Assembly (NCBI GenBank): GCA_964390565.1
Contig: CAYMII010000011.1
Location: forward strand, 1 to 64,000
Direction: 5' to 3'
Length of the DNA stretch: 64,000 bases
DNA from: UBA8529 sp964390565
GTDB lineage: Bacteria; Bacteroidota; Bacteroidia; Bacteroidales; Tenuifilaceae
Part shown: positions 61,569 to 64,000 of the stretch, one piece after another
Numbering within the stretch: position 1 is the stretch's first letter
How the letters are laid out: each line of letters opens with the position of its first letter
Notes under the pieces: generated by a model
Told to the model about the DNA's origin: nothing
Seen by the model: the letters and a program-made list of their open reading frames with translations, nothing else
Database searches by the model: none
Made by a program: the position numbers and the translations under genes

Positions 61569-63890
61569 ATGATCAAGAATCTTGTTATAGTTGAGTCCCC
61601 TGCCAAAGCCAAAACAATTGAGAAGTTTTTGGGTAGCGATTTTGTTGTAAAGTCTAGTTTTGGCCATATTCGAGACCTTTCCAAGAAGAACCTTGGAATA
61701 GATATTAAAAAGGGTTATGAGCCCGAATATGTTATCAGCGAGGAGAAGAAAAAGGTGGTTGACGATCTTCGTAAAAGTACAGCTCAAGCACAAACTGTTT
61801 GGTTAGCTTCCGATGAAGACCGCGAGGGAGAGGCCATTGCTTGGCACCTAAGCGAGGTACTGAAACTAGATCCCAAAAAAACTAAGCGAATTGTATTCCA
61901 CGAAATTACCAAAGATGCCATTCAAAAGGCAATAAAAAACCCTCGTGGCATCGATTATAACCTTGTTAATGCGCAGCAAGCACGCAGAATACTTGACAGA
62001 CTAGTAGGATTTGAACTCTCTCCTATTCTTTGGAAAAAAGTTAAGCCAGCCCTTTCAGCCGGGAGGGTACAATCGGTAGCTGTAAGATTACTTGTTGAGC
62101 GCGAAAGGGAAGTTTTTGCCTTTAAATCATCATCCTTTTTTAAAGTTAACGCCCTTTTTAAAGGTGATGCTGAAATTAAAGCAGAACTCTCAGATAGGAT
62201 CAGTACACTTAAGGAAACCCTCGACCTACTTGAGAATTGCAAAAATGCAACATTTACAATTTCCGATGTAAGCAAGAAGCCATCGAAAAAAACCCCTGCT
62301 CCCCCTTTTACTACATCAACATTACAACAAGAGGCAAGCAGAAAGCTAAACTTCTCTGTTTCTCAAACCATGACCATTGCACAAAAACTTTACGAAGCGG
62401 GTCATATCACTTACATGAGAACGGACTCTGTAAATCTTTCGGATACGGCAATTGATGCAGCAAAGAAAACCATTTGCGAAGAGTTTGGAGAAAAATATCA
62501 CAACCCACGCCAGTTTAAAACCAAATCAAAGGGTGCACAAGAAGCTCACGAGGCTATTCGCCCTACCTATATCGATAAGTTTAAGATAACAGGAAGCACG
62601 GGCGAACAACGTCTTTACGAGCTGATTTGGAAAAGAACAATCGCCTCGCAGATGAGCGATGCCCAACTTGAGAAAACGGTTGTAACCATCAACATCTCTA
62701 CATCAAAATACAATTTTATCGCAGCTGGTGAGGTTATCCTTTTTGACGGATTCTTAAAGGTTTACTTAGAATCATCGGACGAGGATTCTGAAGAAACAGG
62801 AAAGGATTTGCTCCCTCCAATGAAGGCAGGACAGATTCTCACAACAAAAGAAATATTCGCAAACGAACGGTTTACTCAGCGTCCCGCTAGATACACCGAG
62901 GCAAGCCTCGTTAAAAAGCTCGAAGAACTTGGTATTGGACGACCATCAACCTATGCTCCAACAATATCTACAATTGTTACCCGTGGTTATGCCCTAAAAG
63001 AGGATCGTGAGGGCGTTGAACGAAGATATATTTCAATTTTACTTAAAAACGGGAAAATCACTCAACAGGAGAAAGTTGAGAATACGGGCAGCGAAAAAGC
63101 CAAACTTTTCCCTAGCGATATTGGTATTGTTGTAAACGATTTCTTAATCGAATATTTCAAAAATATCCTCAGCTTTAACTTCACCGCTACCGTTGAAAAA
63201 GAGTTTGATGATATTGCGGAGGGTAAAATAGAATGGACAAAAATGATCGATCAGTTCTATCGTCCATTCCATAAAGATGTTGAAAAAACCCTTGTAGAAT
63301 CTGATTATAGCAAAGGCGAACGAGTTCTTGGCAATGATCCCAAAACAGGGAAACCTGTATCCGTAAGAATTGGGCGTTTTGGACCTATTGCCCAAATTGG
63401 CGAAAACAACCCCGAAGCAAATATTAAAGCACAATATGCCAGCCTGTTAAAGGGTCAACTCATTGAAACAATCACGCTTGAGGAGGCTCTAAAACTTTTC
63501 GATTTACCTCGTAACCTTGGTTTGTATGAGGATAATGAGGTTGTTATTGGCGTAGGTCGTTTTGGCCCTTACGTTCGTCATGCCTCAAAATTTGTTTCAC
63601 TTAAAAAGGAAGATAACCCCATTACAATTAATATTGAACGTGCAATAGAACTTATTGAAGAGGGTCGTAAGAAGGAACGCGAAAAGGTAATTAAGATTTT
63701 TGAAGAGGATTCTACTCTTCAGCTATTAAATGGTCGTTGGGGTGCATACATTTATTATAAAGGAGATAATTACAAACTCCCAAAAGGCACTGATGTTCAA
63801 AAACTGGCATACGCCGATTGCATTAAAATTGTTGGTGATCAAAAGCCAACCAATAAAAAGAAAAAACCTCAAGGCAAAGCAAAGAAATGA
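61569..63890 (+). CDS. topA: DNA topoisomerase I
   Basis: 773 residues. TOPRIM domain at the N-terminus (LVIVESPAKAKTIEKFLG, ASDEDREGEAIAWHLSEVL), active-site tyrosine in ITYMRTDSVNLS (about residue 281), gate motifs GRPSTYAPTISTIVTRGY and C-terminal glycine-rich topo-C repeats (RIGRFGPIAQIG, GVGRFGPYVRH, GRWGAYIYY) instead of cysteine zinc fingers, ending in a lysine-rich tail. Relaxes negative supercoils. The stop overlaps the next ATG (ATGA at 63887-63890). Confidence 0.97.
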   Translation: MIKNLVIVESPAKAKTIEKFLGSDFVVKSSFGHIRDLSKKNLGIDIKKGYEPEYVISEEKKKVVDDLRKSTAQAQTVWLASDEDREGEAIAWHLSEVLKLDPKKTKRIVFHEITKDAIQKAIKNPRGIDYNLVNAQQARRILDRLVGFELSPILWKKVKPALSAGRVQSVAVRLLVEREREVFAFKSSSFFKVNALFKGDAEIKAELSDRISTLKETLDLLENCKNATFTISDVSKKPSKKTPAPPFTTSTLQQEASRKLNFSVSQTMTIAQKLYEAGHITYMRTDSVNLSDTAIDAAKKTICEEFGEKYHNPRQFKTKSKGAQEAHEAIRPTYIDKFKITGSTGEQRLYELIWKRTIASQMSDAQLEKTVVTINISTSKYNFIAAGEVILFDGFLKVYLESSDEDSEETGKDLLPPMKAGQILTTKEIFANERFTQRPARYTEASLVKKLEELGIGRPSTYAPTISTIVTRGYALKEDREGVERRYISILLKNGKITQQEKVENTGSEKAKLFPSDIGIVVNDFLIEYFKNILSFNFTATVEKEFDDIAEGKIEWTKMIDQFYRPFHKDVEKTLVESDYSKGERVLGNDPKTGKPVSVRIGRFGPIAQIGENNPEANIKAQYASLLKGQLIETITLEEALKLFDLPRNLGLYEDNEVVIGVGRFGPYVRHASKFVSLKKEDNPITINIERAIELIEEGRKKEREKVIKIFEEDSTLQLLNGRWGAYIYYKGDNYKLPKGTDVQKLAYADCIKIVGDQKPTNKKKKPQGKAKK

Positions 63891-64000
63891 GCCCAGCCGA
63901 TTATCTTGATCCAACGGATGCTCTTCCAAAAATTGGAGGAGTTACTAAAGGTGCATCAACCCTTTTAAATACTTCTTTCTTTAAGCATGGTAAAAGTTTT
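63887..64000 (+). CDS. Start of an unknown gene, cut by the right edge
   Basis: An ATG at 63887 overlaps the topA stop by 4 bp, and 38 codons are open to the edge (MSPADYLDPTDALPKIGGVT...). No family is recognisable from this short N-terminus. The ATGA overlap indicates translational coupling with topA. Confidence 0.6.
   Translation, partial: MSPADYLDPTDALPKIGGVTKGASTLLNTSFFKHGKSF

Overview
The window is a chromosomal stretch of a Bacteroidota bacterium, most likely from the order Bacteroidales or a close relative. The evidence is AT-rich DNA, promoters of the TTTG / TAnnTTTG type, no clear Shine-Dalgarno sites, a type IX secretion C-terminal domain, SprB-like adhesin repeats, DUF4270 and DUF2461 proteins, a split proton-translocating transhydrogenase alpha subunit, and sigma-54 with an NtrC-type activator. 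I cannot fix the genus from this sequence.

Layout. 1-7748 (minus): the N-terminal 2394 codons of a giant secreted repeat protein, open to the left edge, preceded by a small secreted relative. 8233-18788 (mostly minus): a PAP2-like membrane protein, rpoN, asnS, secreted proteins, a cupin, ubiX (plus), a ComF-type phosphoribosyltransferase, DUF2147, RlpA, an outer-membrane barrel, a thiamine-binding protein and an Ig-like lipoprotein. 18925-27297 (plus): a membrane protein, an AsmA-like protein with a long coiled-coil tail, a barrel, two small unknowns, a CNNM/CBS protein, a GT39-like glycosyltransferase and a VOC protein. 27380-32745: a MacB/FtsX-type permease divergent from a sigma-54 activator and its histidine kinase. 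32963-35869: the three-gene NAD(P) transhydrogenase operon. 35943-38017: small membrane and T9SS-secreted proteins, then a tRNA cluster. 38100-42032: HAD phosphatase, RumA-like methyltransferase, secreted protein, GNAT, DUF2461. 42244-47665: an RND efflux operon (adaptor, pump, TolC). 47677-53335: zinc ribbon, tRNA-Lys, rfbB, glmS, DUF4270 lipoprotein, single-domain glycogen synthase-like protein. 53640-58934: panC-panD, a flippase-like membrane protein, radA and a double ABC ATPase. 58948-64000: PBP1A, topA and the start of an unknown gene.

Most genes are housekeeping, and cell-envelope functions recur throughout. Three places stand out. First, at 37492-37896, next to an intact tRNA-Val, lie a tRNA-Val-like sequence carrying a palindromic or GC-rich insert in each of its three arms, with outer stems largely kept, and a separate T-arm fragment sharing one of those inserts. 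Second, between the permease and the activator there is a dyad symmetry, a candidate sigma-54 promoter reading into the permease, and a housekeeping promoter for the regulator, which together suggest a self-contained envelope-response circuit. Third, the giant adhesin holds eleven units of exactly 270 bp (90 residues) with no length change, followed by about thirteen SprB-like units of variable length.
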